Of a stretch of DNA of 64,000 nucleotides, positions 24,001 through 34,810 are shown piece after piece; the first letter of the stretch is position 1, and each line of letters begins with the position of its first letter. The notes under the pieces are model-generated. The model was not told the DNA's origin. It saw only the letters and a program-made list of their open reading frames with translations, and searched no databases. The stretch covers positions 496,001 through 560,000 of the forward strand of contig NW_027490232.1 in the NCBI RefSeq assembly GCF_050948175.1, written 5' to 3'. Made by a program: the position numbers and the translations under genes. This stretch comes from Xylocopa sonorina (Eukaryota > Arthropoda > Insecta > Hymenoptera > Apidae).

Positions 24001-25960
24001 ACCTTTCTCTCAAATAAAAAGAATACTTCTAGATCTTTTCTACGAAACAAACGTACAAATTACAATTTGTCAAGGCTTGATTCAAATTCCACCACCGGAA
24101 CGTAGAACCGACATAATTCGCGAAAACCACGACACCCCACTCGGAGGCCACAAGGGAATTAACAAAACATATTCTAGAATTCGCGAGTGGCATTTCTGGC
24201 CCAATATGAAGACCGAAATACAAGCTTATATCGATAATTGTGACCAATGCCAGAGACAAAAATTAACGCGAGTAAAGACACGACAACCATTGACACTGAC
24301 GGACACTCCCGGCACCGCTTTTGAAAAAATATCCATGGACGTGATGGGTCCCTTACCTCCAACACCAGACGGCTTTACTAACATTCTCACTATACAATGT
24401 CTACTAACAAAATATTCCTTAGCCATTCCTTTAAAACGCACAACAGCGGTAGATATCGCCGACGCATTCATCACACATTTCATTTGCCAATTCGGATGTC
24501 CTAAGGGAATCCTTACGGACCAAGGGTCAAATTTTATTAACTCACTCATGAAAACAATAGCAAAAAGATTTAAAATCCAACAGTTCAAAACCACAGCTTT
24601 CCACCCTCAAACTAATGGCTCTGTAGAACGGTCTCATCATGTACTCGCGGAATATTTGAAACAGTTTATCGGCAATCGTAATAATTGGGAAAAATGGCTC
24701 CCATTTGCAATGTTTTCGTATAATACGAGCACGCACGAGGGCACACGCTACACACCGTACGAGCTCGTATATGGTAAAATCGCCAGGCCTCCTTCAGCAA
24801 TTCCTTTTCAAGATACGTCCGAGAACGAATCTTACGCCAATTATCTTGACGAACTAAGCGATAGGATCCGAACTTCGCAGGAACTCGCTAAAAAGAACTT
24901 AGATGGAGCTAAAGTCCGAGCTAAGCATTATTACGACAAAAAACTGAATGTACAGAATTTCCAAGCAGGCCAATGGGTATATTTGCTACGAGAGCCATTG
25001 AAGCACAAGTTTCAATCTCAATACACCGGGCCATATAAAATCTTGGAAATTCTAGATAATAACAATGCCAAAATTAACGTTAAGGGTAGACATAAGATAG
25101 TACACACCAATAAGTTAAAACTTTGTAAACGGCTGCAAGCGAGAACTGTGAGAGCGAACGTATGCACGTATGACAGATCCAGTGACAGTGTTCAGTGCAC
25201 CGCTAATCTAAAAACTGAAAATCACGACGAACTATGTGTAAAAGCAAAACCCAAAGACGCATTTAAAAGTGTGACTAGTGCCAGCAGTGTAGCAACACGG
25301 GAAAAGGCCAGAACACCAGCAGCGCAGCATCCGCAGCATCCACAGCATACGCAGAGGCCGCAGAGCGCACATCATCCGCAGCGCACGCAGAATCCGAAGA
25401 ACCAACAAAATACGCTGAATCCGCTGAATCCACAGAAGATGCAGAATCCGCTGAAACTGCAGAATCCACAGCATCCGCGGCATCCGCGGAATCCAAAGCA
25501 TTCGCATCTACAAGGACGAGAACAGGACGAGAGCCACGGAAAAGGAGTAATCCATCCGCAGTTGTCCGCTCAGACAAACACAGTCCAGAGATTTCGGCAT
25601 TGCCGAAATTCTTTTTCAATGGGGGGAGGTGTGACGTCAGGCGTAGCGCCTGCCACCCATCAGCCTCCTCACCGCCTCCAGCATCAACCCCTGCACGCAG
25701 GCAACCTGCCGTACACGCCTGCAGATACAGCAACCAGCAGCGTTCGTGCGCGCACGGGTGCACGCGCTCGCACGCACGTAGGAACATCTCTTTCTCGCTC
25801 GCACCAACGAGCAACGCTGTCTCGCTCGCACCTACGAGCATCCCCGCCTCCCTCGCATCGAGGACTCCGTCCAGAGGGAAGAAGTCGCAGCCCGTCACCG
25901 GAATGGGGACTGTTCCAGTTTAGGGAACCAACATTGCCAGACCCTGTGTACTATTTTTAA
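20963..25960 (+). CDS. pol: Pol polyprotein (protease, RT, RNase H, integrase), element 2
   Basis: The frame is open from 20942 to TAA at 25958-25960. It is entered by -1 frameshift at 20957-20963, giving a predicted Gag-Pol of about 2078 aa. An internal ATG at 21143 lies directly before the protease motif and is probably not the start. Residues counted from that ATG: aspartic protease DTGA at 4-7 with GILG further on; reverse transcriptase from about 350, with YLDD at 504-507; RNase H with catalytic Asp at 653 (SDAS) and TDHRP downstream; integrase zinc region H-x6-H...C-x2-C; D1066, D1126 and E1162 form the D,D35E triad; GPY-type module QYTGPYKI. The C-terminus is Gln/Pro/His-rich with no chromodomain. 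The last 109 codons lie in the 3' LTR. No env frame follows. The gene is intact and looks identical to element 1 where they overlap. Confidence 0.96.
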   Translation, partial: RERPPNPPRDGTRGRIESSRSRTNGRNRGDVNFRAAVNVTGKTSVPTVIINSKSLIKPVVMMIDTGAEINVIKENAIRKNLQINRAERLTITGITDGTVATLGTVTLSIFSRDIPFNIVSADFPIKTAGILGSGFCADADISFKNKFILWHGNRIPFASPRDIIEHITLPPRTNSGIRVRVINSSVDEGIIPRVELAEGVYFGNAIVRVKEGYAVTRIINATDSEVTIPIPKVHVDPLPVSSLIPNPNPTLYPLFSNSNEQQTLPDQKLPSAASNYTKSINAEPLKTSVFFSNKYSNHRVNINHQNITNKTFSKNPRAGNLNKTSYADILKRNPKPEITRSESSASQPESRFNKIISALRLDHLNKEEKTDILDLISNAQDLFHLPGDKLGFTNVTSHRIPTVNDQPVNVKQYRFPPVHKQEIQKQMEQLLSDDIIRPSKSPYNSPLWVVPKKPDSAGNKRWRVVIDYRALNERSVADAYPLPCITEILDQLGSSKYFSTFDLASGFHQIPMSPSDAAKTAFSTPHGHFEFQRMPFGLRNAPATFQRLMDSVLTGLQGNEMFVYLDDIVIYASSLQEHRNKFNKLAERLRAANLVLQPDKCEFLRREVNYLGHIISEKGVKPDPNKVRAVKDFPRPQNPKQIKQFLGLAGYYRRFIANFSALAKPLTNLLKKDAKFIWRNDHENAFVTLRDMLCEAPILQYPDFTKPFIITSDASADAIGAVLSQGPIGKDLPIAYTSRLLNSAEKNYSTIEKECLAIIYAVHFFRPYIYGKTFKLVTDHRPLVWMNSVKDPSSRLIRWRLKLAEYEYEIIYKPGKVNMNADALSRNPVTVQPISNSTDSENDLFDIRRPSSHSVPTAPPPTPASSSESLNTPYPSTKQEKSTLPTPSTELPTADTDLPVRQRHVFVTTRDSIAARRDNLVCFITKGGRPFDRGALELQKSGKFFQHKDHITLARAKVKSDNGYFQIALPVTEHERKAIDNEILLESLRSLYDAVTELQIQTFSISQASIDTVPFSQIKRILLDLFYETNVQITICQGLIQIPPPERRTDIIRENHDTPLGGHKGINKTYSRIREWHFWPNMKTEIQAYIDNCDQCQRQKLTRVKTRQPLTLTDTPGTAFEKISMDVMGPLPPTPDGFTNILTIQCLLTKYSLAIPLKRTTAVDIADAFITHFICQFGCPKGILTDQGSNFINSLMKTIAKRFKIQQFKTTAFHPQTNGSVERSHHVLAEYLKQFIGNRNNWEKWLPFAMFSYNTSTHEGTRYTPYELVYGKIARPPSAIPFQDTSENESYANYLDELSDRIRTSQELAKKNLDGAKVRAKHYYDKKLNVQNFQAGQWVYLLREPLKHKFQSQYTGPYKILEILDNNNAKINVKGRHKIVHTNKLKLCKRLQARTVRANVCTYDRSSDSVQCTANLKTENHDELCVKAKPKDAFKSVTSASSVATREKARTPAAQHPQHPQHTQRPQSAHHPQRTQNPKNQQNTLNPLNPQKMQNPLKLQNPQHPRHPRNPKHSHLQGREQDESHGKGVIHPQLSAQTNTVQRFRHCRNSFSMGGGVTSGVAPATHQPPHRLQHQPLHAGNLPYTPADTATSSVRARTGARARTHVGTSLSRSHQRATLSRSHLRASPPPSHRGLRPEGRSRSPSPEWGLFQFREPTLPDPVYYF
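25591..25609 (+). other. 19-nt odd palindrome upstream of polypurine tract (element 2)
   Basis: ATTTCGGCA-T-TGCCGAAAT is a perfect 9-bp inverted repeat around one base, 11 nt before the polypurine tract. It is conserved in all three elements. It could form structure in the RNA near the plus-strand primer, or be chance within the Pol frame. Confidence 0.6.
25621..25629 (+). other. Polypurine tract, element 2
   Basis: GGGGGGAGG directly abuts the 3' LTR start TGTGACG and is preceded by a T-rich stretch (ctttttcaat), as is usual for plus-strand priming tracts. Confidence 0.9.
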
Positions 25961-27189
25961 CTCATATATTACATCTATGTACATGTATTATAATCCTAAA
26001 TCTAAGTACTCATGACACATATTGTAACACACCACAACACACACGTAATTCTAAGTCCGTAGGTATATGATTATATATTAAGACGCGCCTGCGTCAACGA
26101 CACGCGCAGCTAGCCCCACCACGAGCCGCGAGTCCCCACTCGCTGGACCACGCGCTCCCCACTATGAGCGCCCGCGACCGAAGCGCCTCGCGAACCGAGG
26201 AGGTCCGAGACGCGACTCCAGAGAGTCAGTCTACTTCGAGATTCCAGTCCGAGGAGTCGAATCCTCCAGTACCATTTCTTATACTCGAGCCATTAGCCGC
26301 CTCAATGTGGGGTCTAGGCTACGCGCTAGTATTTCTATTTCCTTAGTTCTAACTTAGAATAATTTCAACTTTGTATAATTTTAACTTAGAATATATTCCA
26401 TTTATTTTACTACATCTAGTTTTTGAGTTTAATACCATATCTACTAATTCCTATATCTACTAAATCAAATGCCACTTCTCGCGCTTAATACAAACAGTAA
26501 CAACGAATTCTTCCACGTGTCTCTTCCATACAACTGGGTAGCTTCCCATCACCTCGAAGGAGTATAGAACTCAGCTTTGCAGAGTTGCGATAGAGCGGAC
26601 CGCCGCTTATCCTTCCGAGCATTGTCTGTTAGTACAGAAAACTCTGGGTGAATGGGGCGTGATTCCGGTTCGCGAAGAACACGACGCGCGGGTAGGAAGA
26701 ATTTCCTTCGCTCACTTGTGCGTGGATACTTGGGTAACGTATCCCGGATCCCCGTGTACCAGCAACCTGTCTCCGCACCTACTCAGCAGCATCTCTCCGA
26801 AGTCTCCAGCAACGCCGAGTCTCCTGTTTCCGCAGCCGAGGTTGCTGCGATATCTACAGTCTCCACCGAATCCGCTTCGCATCCGAGTCGCAGTTTCCCG
26901 CTTCGCTGGAAGCTCATTGAATTATCAACCTCAATCAACAGGCCAGCACCTACGTCGATACCAATCAACGATCCACGGCGAGAATTTTACCAACGTATCG
27001 AGAACGAAATCAGCAAAGGTAATATTTCCAACTCCTAATATCCGCGAATCGCGAGTGTTTTGTCCGTGTCGCGTTAGCTGAAATAGTCGAACCCGGTCGT
27101 AACGCGTTTCCGCGGACCGAATTTCGAACAAATAGGCTAGTGTCGTGAAGCCTCCGGATAAACGAAAAGTTATTTCGCCGGACGTGACA
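25630..27189 (+). repeat. 3' LTR of element 2, 1560 bp
   Basis: On reading it looks the same length and sequence as the 5' LTR, so there is no detectable divergence since insertion. The first 331 nt encode the end of Pol. It is followed by the right copy of the ATGT target duplication (27190-27193). Confidence 0.95.
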
Positions 27190-28504
27190 ATGTAAATGCG
27201 ACACTTCCTTGCAAGGAAATAGCGTTTGCAGATGTCTACGTATCGAAGCAATAGAGTTCAAATGCTTCTTAAAACGAGATATTGCATTTCATATCTATGT
27301 TTCATGATAAGATATAATATTCATTGCGAAGTGTCATGTATTCCTCGTCTACGATTCAAATGAAAGTAAATGCGACACTTCCTTGCAAGGAAATAGCGTT
27401 TGCAGATGTCTACGTATCGTAGCAATAGTGTTCTTATGATTCTTAAAACGCGATATCGGATCTCATTTCTATGTTTCATGGTAAGATTTAATATGATTTG
27501 CGGAGTGTTATGTATTCCTCGTCTACACTTCAAATGAATGTAAATGCGACACTTCCTTGCAAGGAAATAGCGTTTGCAGATGTCTACGTATCGAAGCAAT
27601 AGAGTTCTAATGCTTCTTAAAACGAGATATTGCATCCCATATCTATGTTTCATGATAAGATATAATATTCATTGCGAAGTGTTATGCATTCCTCGTCTAC
27701 GATTCAAATGAATGTAAATGCGACACATCCTTGCAAGGAAATAGCGTTTGCAGATGTCTACGTATCGTAGCAATAGAGTTCTTATAATTCTTAGAACGCT
27801 ATATTGCATCTCATTTTTACGTTTCATGGTATGATATAATATGATTTGCGAAGTGTCATGTATTCCTCGTCTACGATTCAAATGAAAGTAAATGCGACAC
27901 TTCCTTGCAAGGAAATAGCGTTTGCAGATGTCTACGTATTGTAGCAATAGAGTTCTAATGCTTCTTAAAACGCGATATCGCATCTCATTTCTATGTTTCA
28001 TGGTAAGATATAATACGATTTGCGAAGTGTTATGTATTCCTCGTCTACACATCAAATGAATGTAAATGCGACACTTCCTTGCAAGGAAATAGCGTTTGCA
28101 GATGTCTACGTATCGTAGCAATAGAGTTCTTATGATTCTTAAAACGCGATATAGCATCTCATTTCTATGTTTCATGGTAAGGTATAATATGATTTGCGAA
28201 GTGTTATGTATCCGTCGTCTACACTTCAAATGAGTGTAAATGCAACACTTTCTTGCAAGGAAATAGCGTTTGCAGATGTCTACGTATCGTAGCAATGGAT
28301 TTCTGATGCTTCTTAAAACGCGATATCGCATCTCATTTCTATGTTTCATGGTAAGATATAATACGATTTGCGAAGTGTTATGTATTCCTCGTCTACACTT
28401 CAAATGAATGTGAATGCGACACTTCCTCGCTAGGAAATAGCGTTTGCAGATGTCTACGTATCGAAGCAATAGAGTTCAAATACTTCTTAAAACGAGATAT
28501 TGCA

Positions 28505-28542
28505 TCTCATATATAGATATAGGTCTCATATATAGACATAGG
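28505..28542. repeat. Two tandem 19-bp units inserted in one monomer
   Basis: Two copies of tctcatatataga(t/c)atagg replace the usual short stretch before tctcatgataag, lengthening this monomer by 25 bp (199 bp between successive tctacg markers at 28453 and 28652). The next interval returns to 174. It breaks the minus-strand open frame. Confidence 0.85.
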
Positions 28543-30414
28543 TCTCATGATAAGATATAATATTCATTGCGAAGTGTTATGCATTCCTCGTCTACGATTC
28601 AAATGAATGTAAATGCGACACTTCCTTCCAAGGAAATAGCGTTTGCAGATGTCTACGTATCGTAGCAATAGAGTTCAAATGCTTCTTAAAACGCGATATC
28701 GCATCTCATTTCTATGTTTCATGGTAAGGTATATTAGGATTTGCGGAGTGTTATGTATTCCTCGTCTACACTTCAAATGAATGTAAATGCGGCACTTCCT
28801 TGCAAGGAAACAGCGTTTGCAGATGTCTACGTATCGAAGCAATAAAGTTCAATTGCTACTTAAAACGCGATATCGCATCTCATATCTATGTTTCATGGTA
28901 AGATATAATACGATTTGCGAAGTGTTATGTATTCCTCGTCTACACATCAAATGAATGTAAATGCGACACTTCCTTGCAAGGAAATAGCGTTTGCAGATGT
29001 CTACGTATCGTAGCAATAGAGTTCTTATGATTCTTAAAACGCGATATCGCATCCCATTTCTATGTTTCATGGTAAGATATAATATGATTTGCGAAGTGTT
29101 ATGTATTCCTCGTCTACACTTCAAATGAATGTAAATGCGACACTTCTTTGCAAGGAAATAGCGATTGCAGATGTCTACGTATCGTAGCAGTAGAGTTCTT
29201 ACGATTCTTAAAACGCGATATCGCATCTCATTTCTATGTTTCATGGTAAGATATAATATGATTTGAGAAGTGTTATGTATTGCTCGTCTACACATCAAAT
29301 GAATGTAAATGCGACACTTCCTTGCAATTATATAGCGTTTGCAGATGTCTACGTATCGTAGCAATAGAGTTCTTATGATTCTTAAACCGCGATATCGCAT
29401 CTCATTTCTATGTTTCATGGTAAGGTATAATATGATTTGCGAAGTGTTATGTATCCGACGTCTACACTTCAAATGAATGTAAGTGCGACACTTTCTTGCA
29501 AGGTAATAGCGTTTGCAGATGTCTACGTGTCGTAGCAATGGATTTCTGATGCTTCTTAAAACGCGATATCGCATCTCATATTTATGTTTCATGATAAGAT
29601 ATAATATTCATTGCGAAGTGTTATGCATTCCTCGTCTACGATTCAATTGAATGTAAATGCGACACTTCCTTGAAAGGAAATAGCGTTTGCAGATATCTAC
29701 GTATCGTAGCAATAGAGTTCTTATGATTCTTAGAACGCTATATTGCATCTCATTTTTACGTTTCATGGTAAGATATAATATGATTTGCGAAGTGTCATGT
29801 ATTCCTCGTCTACGATTCAAATGAAAGTAAATGCAACACTTCCTTGCAAGGAAATAGCGTTTGCAGATGTCTACGTATCGTAGCAATGGATTATTGATGC
29901 TTCTTAAAACGCGATATCGCATCTCATTTCTATGTTTCATGGTAAGATATAATATGATTTGCGAAGTGTTATGTATTCCTCGTCTATACTTCAAATGAAT
30001 GTAAATGCGACACTTCTTTGCAAGGAAATAGCGTTTGCAGATGTCTACGTATCGTTGCAATAGAGTTCTTATGATTCTTAAAACGCGATATCGGATCTCA
30101 TTTCTATGTTTCATGGTAAGATTTAATATGATTTGCGGAGTGTTATGTATTCCTCGTCTACACTTCAAATGAGTGTAAATGCAACACTTTCTTGCAAGGA
30201 AATAGCGTTTGCAGATGTCTACGTATCGTAGCAATGGATTTCTGATGCTTCTTAAAACGCGATATCGCATCTCATTTCTATGTTTCATGGTAAGATATAA
30301 TATGATTTGAGAAGTGTTATGTATTCCTCGTCTACACATCAAATGAATGTAAATGCGACACTTCCTTGCAATTAAATAGCGTTTGCAGATGTCTACGTAT
30401 CGAAGCAATAAAGT

Positions 30415-33400
30415 TCAAATGCTTCTTAAAACGCGATATCGCATCTCATATCTATGTTTCATGGTAAGATATAATACGATTTGCGAAGTGTTATGTATTC
30501 CTCGTCTACACATCAAATGAATGTAAATGCGACACTTCCTTGCAAGGAAATAGCGTTTGCAGATGTCTACGTATCGTAGCAATAGAGTTCTTATGATTCT
30601 TAAAACGCGATATCGCATCTCATTTCTATGTTTCATGGTAAGATATAATATGATTTGCGAAGTGTTATGTATTCCTCGTCTACACTTCAAATGAATGTAA
30701 ATGCGACACTTCTTTGCAAGGAAATAGCGATTGCAGATGTCTACGTATCGTAGCAGTAGAGTTCTTATGATTCTTAAAACGCGATATCGCATCTCATTTC
30801 TATGTTTCATGGTAAGATATAATATGATTTGAGAAGTGTTATGTATTGCTCGTCTACACATCAAATGAATGTAAATGCGACACTTCCTTGCAATTAAATA
30901 GCGTTTGCAGATGTCTACGTATCGTTGCAATAGAGTTCTTATGATTCTTAAAACGCGATATCGCATCTCATTTCTATGTTTCATGGTAAGATATAATATG
31001 ATTTGCGGAGTGTTATGCATTCCTCGTCTACACTTCAAATGAATGTAAATGCGACACTTCCTTGCAAGGAGATAGCGTTTGCAGATGTCTACGTATCGAA
31101 GCAATAGAGTTCAAATGCTTCTTAAAACGAGATATTGCATCTCATATCTATGTTTCATGATAAGATATAATATTCATTGCGAAGTGTCATGTATTCCTCG
31201 TCTACGATTCAAATGAAAGTAAATGCGACACTTCCTTGCAAGGAAATAGCGTTTGCAGATGTCTACGTATCGTAGCAATAGTGTTCTTATGATTCTTAAA
31301 ACGGATATCGGATCTCATTTCTATGTTTCATGGTAAGATTTAATATGATTTGAGAAGTGTTATGTATTCCTCGTCTACACTTCAAATGAATGTAAATGCG
31401 ACACTTCCTTGCAAGGAGATAGCGTTTGCAGATGACTACGTATCGAAGCAATAGAGTTCAAATGCTTCTTAAAACGAGATATTGCATCTCATATCTATGT
31501 TTCATGATAAGATATAATATTCATTGCGAAGTGTCATGTATTCCTCGTCTACGATTCAAATGAAAGTAAATGCGACACTTCCTTGCAAGGAAATAGCGTT
31601 TGCAGATGTCTACGTATCGTAGCAATAGTGTTCTTATGATTCTTAAAACGCGAAATCGGATCTCATTTCTATGTTTCATGGTAAGATTTAATATGATTTG
31701 CGGAGTGTTATGTATTCCTCGTCTACACTTCAAATGAATGTAAATGCGACACTTCCTTGCAAGGAAATAGCGTTTGCAGATGTCTACGTATTGTAGCAAT
31801 AGAGTTCTAATGCTTCTTAAAACGCGATATCGCATCTCATTTCTATGTTTCATGGTAAGATATAATACGATTTGAGAAGTGTTATGTATTCCTCGTCTAC
31901 ACATCAAATGAATGTAAATGCGACACTTCCTTGCAATTAAATAGCGTTTGCAGATGTCTACGTATCGAAGCAATAAAGTTCAAATGCTTCTTAAAACGCG
32001 ATATCGCATCTCATATCTATGTTTCATGGTAAGATATAATACGATTTGCGAAGTGTTATGTATTCCTCGTCTACACATCAAATGAATGTAAATGCGACAC
32101 TTCCTTGCAAGGAAATAGCGTTTGCAGATGTCTACGTATCGTGGCAATAGAGTTCTTATGATTCTTAAAACGCGATATCGCATCTCATTTCTATGTTTCA
32201 TGGTAAGATATAATATGATTTGCGAAGTGTTATGTATTCCTCGTCTACACTTCAAATGAATGTAAATGCGACACTTCTTTGCAAGGAAATAGCGATTGCA
32301 GATGTCTACGTATCGTAGCAGTAGAGTTCTTATGATTCTTAAAACGCGATATCGCATCTCATTTCTATGTTTCATGGTAAGATATAATATGATTTGAGAA
32401 GTGTTATGTATTGCTCGTCTACACATCAAATGAATGTAAATGCGACACTTCCTTGCAATTAAATAGCGTTTGCAGATGTCTACGTATCGTTGCAATAGAG
32501 TTCTTATGATTCTTAAAACGCGATATCGCATCTCATTTCTATGTTTCATGGTAAGATATAATATGATTTGCGGAGTGTTATGTATTCCTCGTCTACACTT
32601 CAAATGAATGTAAATGCGACACTTCCTTGCAAGGAGATAGCGTTTGCAGATGTCTACGTATCGAAGCAATAGAGTTCAAATGCTTCTTAAAACGAGATAT
32701 TGCATCTCATATCTATGTTTCATGATAAGATATAATATTCCTTGCGAAGTGTTATGCATTCCTCGTCTACGATTCAAATGAATGTAAATGCGACACATCC
32801 TTGCAAGGAAATAGCGTTTGCAGATGTCTACGTGTCGTAGCAATAGTGTTCTTATGATTCTTAAAACGCGATATCGGATCTCATTTCTATGTTTCATGGT
32901 AAGATTTAATATGATTTGAGAAGTGTTATGTATTCCTCGTCTACACTTCAAATGAATGTAAATGCGACACTTCCTTGCAAGGAGATAGCGTTTGCAGATG
33001 ACTACGTATCGAAGCAATAGAGTTCAAATGCTTCTTAAAACGAGATATTGCATCTCATATCTATGTTTCATGATAAGATATAATATTCATTGCGAAGTGT
33101 CATGTATTCCTCGTCTACGATTCAAATGAAAGTAAATGCGACACTTCCTTGCAAGGAAATAGCGTTTGCAGATGTCTACGTATCGTAGCAATAGTGTTCT
33201 TATGATTCTTAAAACGCGATATCGGATCTCATTTCTATGTTTCATGGTAAGATTTAATATGATTTGCGGAGTGTTATGTATTCCTCGTCTACACTTCAAA
33301 TGAATGTAAATGCGACACTTCCTTGCAAGGAAATAGCGTTTGCAGATGTCTACGTATTGTAGCAATAGAGTTCTAATGCTTCTTAAAACGCGATATCGCA

Positions 33401-34583
33401 TCTCATTTCTATGTTTCATGGTAAGATATAATACGATTTGCGAAGTGTTATGTATTCCTCGTCTACACATCAAATGAATGTAAATGCGACACTTCCTTGC
33501 AAGGAAATAGCGTTTGCAGATGTCTACGTATCGTAGCAATAGAGTTCTTATGATTCTTAAAACGCGATATCGCATCTCATTTCTATGTTTCATGGTAAGG
33601 TATAATATGATTTGCGAAGTGTTATGTATCCGTCGTCTACACTTCAAATGAGTGTAAATGCAACACTTTCTTGCAAGGAAATAGCGTTTGCAGATGTCTA
33701 CGTATCGTAGCAATGGATTTCTGATGCTTCTTAAAACGCGATATCGCATCTCATTTCTACGTTTCATGGTAAGATATAATATGATTTGAGAAGTGTTATG
33801 TATTCCTCGTCTACACATCAAATGAATGTAAATGCGACACTTCCTTGCAATTAAATAGCGTTTGCAGATGTCTACGTATCGAAGCAATAAAGTTCAAATG
33901 CTTCTTAAAACGCGATATCGCATCTCATATCTATGTTTCATGGTAAGATATAATACGATTTGCGAAGTGTTATGTATTCCTCGTCTACACATCAAATGAA
34001 TGTAAATGCGACACTTCCTTGCAAGGAAATAGCGTTTGCAGATGTCTACGTATCGTAGCAATAGAGTTCTTATGATTCTTAAAACGCGATATCGCATCTC
34101 ATTTCTATGTTTCATGGTAAGATATAATATGATTTGCGAAGTGTTATGTATTCCTCGTCTACACTTCAAATGAATGTAAATGCGACACTTCTTTGCAAGG
34201 AAATAGCGATTGCAGATGTCTACGTATCGTAGCAGTAGAGTTCTTATGATTCTTAAAACGCGATATCGCATCTCATTTTTATGTTTCATGGTAAGATATA
34301 ATATGATTTGAGAAGTGTTATGTATTGCTCGTCTACACATCAAATGAATGTAAATGCGACACTTCCTTGCAATTAAATAGCGTTTGCTGTTGTCTACGTA
34401 TCGTTGCAATAGAGTTCTTATGATTCTTAAAACGCGATATCGCATCTCATTTCTATGTTTCATGGTAAGATATAATATGATTTGCGGAGTGTTATGTATT
34501 CCTCGTCTACACTTCAAATGAATGTAAATGCGACACTTCCTTGCAAGGAGATAGCGTTTGCAGATGTCTACGTATCGAAGCAA
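30415..34583. repeat. Large higher-order repeat of 9-11 monomers in block 2
   Basis: A recognisable four-monomer segment recurs starting at 30415, 31980 and 33894. The steps are 1565 bp (nine monomers minus one base, the deletion visible at about 31304 as aaaacggatatc) and 1914 bp (exactly eleven monomers). The intervening units differ by two monomers, as expected from unequal exchange. Confidence 0.8.
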
Positions 34584-34810
34584 TAGAGTTCAAATGCTTC
34601 TTAAAACGAGATATTGCATCTCATATCTATGTTTCATGATAAGATATAATATTCCTTGCGAAGTGTTATGCATTCCTCGTCTACGATTCAAATGAATGTA
34701 AATGCGACACATCCTTGCAAGGAAATAGCGTTTGCAGATGTCTACGTATCGTAGCAATAGTGTTCTTATGATTCTTAAAACGCGATATCGGATCTCATTT
34801 CTATGTTTCA

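Larger units (their letters stand above)
18092..27189 (+). mobile_element. Complete Ty3/gypsy LTR retrotransposon, element 2 (9098 bp)
   Basis: The element is intact: 5' LTR 18092-19651, primer-binding site, gag, -1 frameshift region, pol, polypurine tract and 3' LTR 25630-27189. The two LTRs look identical and a 4-bp ATGT duplication flanks it, so the insertion is young and simple. The domain order PR-RT-RH-IN places it in Ty3/gypsy (Metaviridae). There is no env and no chromodomain. The tRNA-Leu-like primer site is reminiscent of the mdg3/micropia/blastopia group of insect elements, but that placement is from memory and tentative. Both gag and pol are uninterrupted, so the copy may be capable of activity. 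Confidence 0.97.

Noticed and set aside
25275..25898. Minus-strand 207-codon frame rich in Asp/Ala/Ser opposite the Pol tail (also at 3351-3974 and 45856-46533)
   Set aside because: It is the complement of the low-complexity Gln/Pro/His-coding tail and LTR start. The skewed codon composition alone keeps it open.
25600..25923. 107-codon plus-strand frame across the polypurine tract as a possible env or accessory gene
   Set aside because: It overlaps Pol in another frame over the LTR start, has no signal peptide or membrane segment, and is low complexity. The element appears to lack env.
1..27189. Elements 1 and 2 as a tandem duplication of one insertion with its flanks
   Set aside because: The 3' flanks begin at different monomer positions and element 2 has its own ATGT target duplication, so they are separate insertions.
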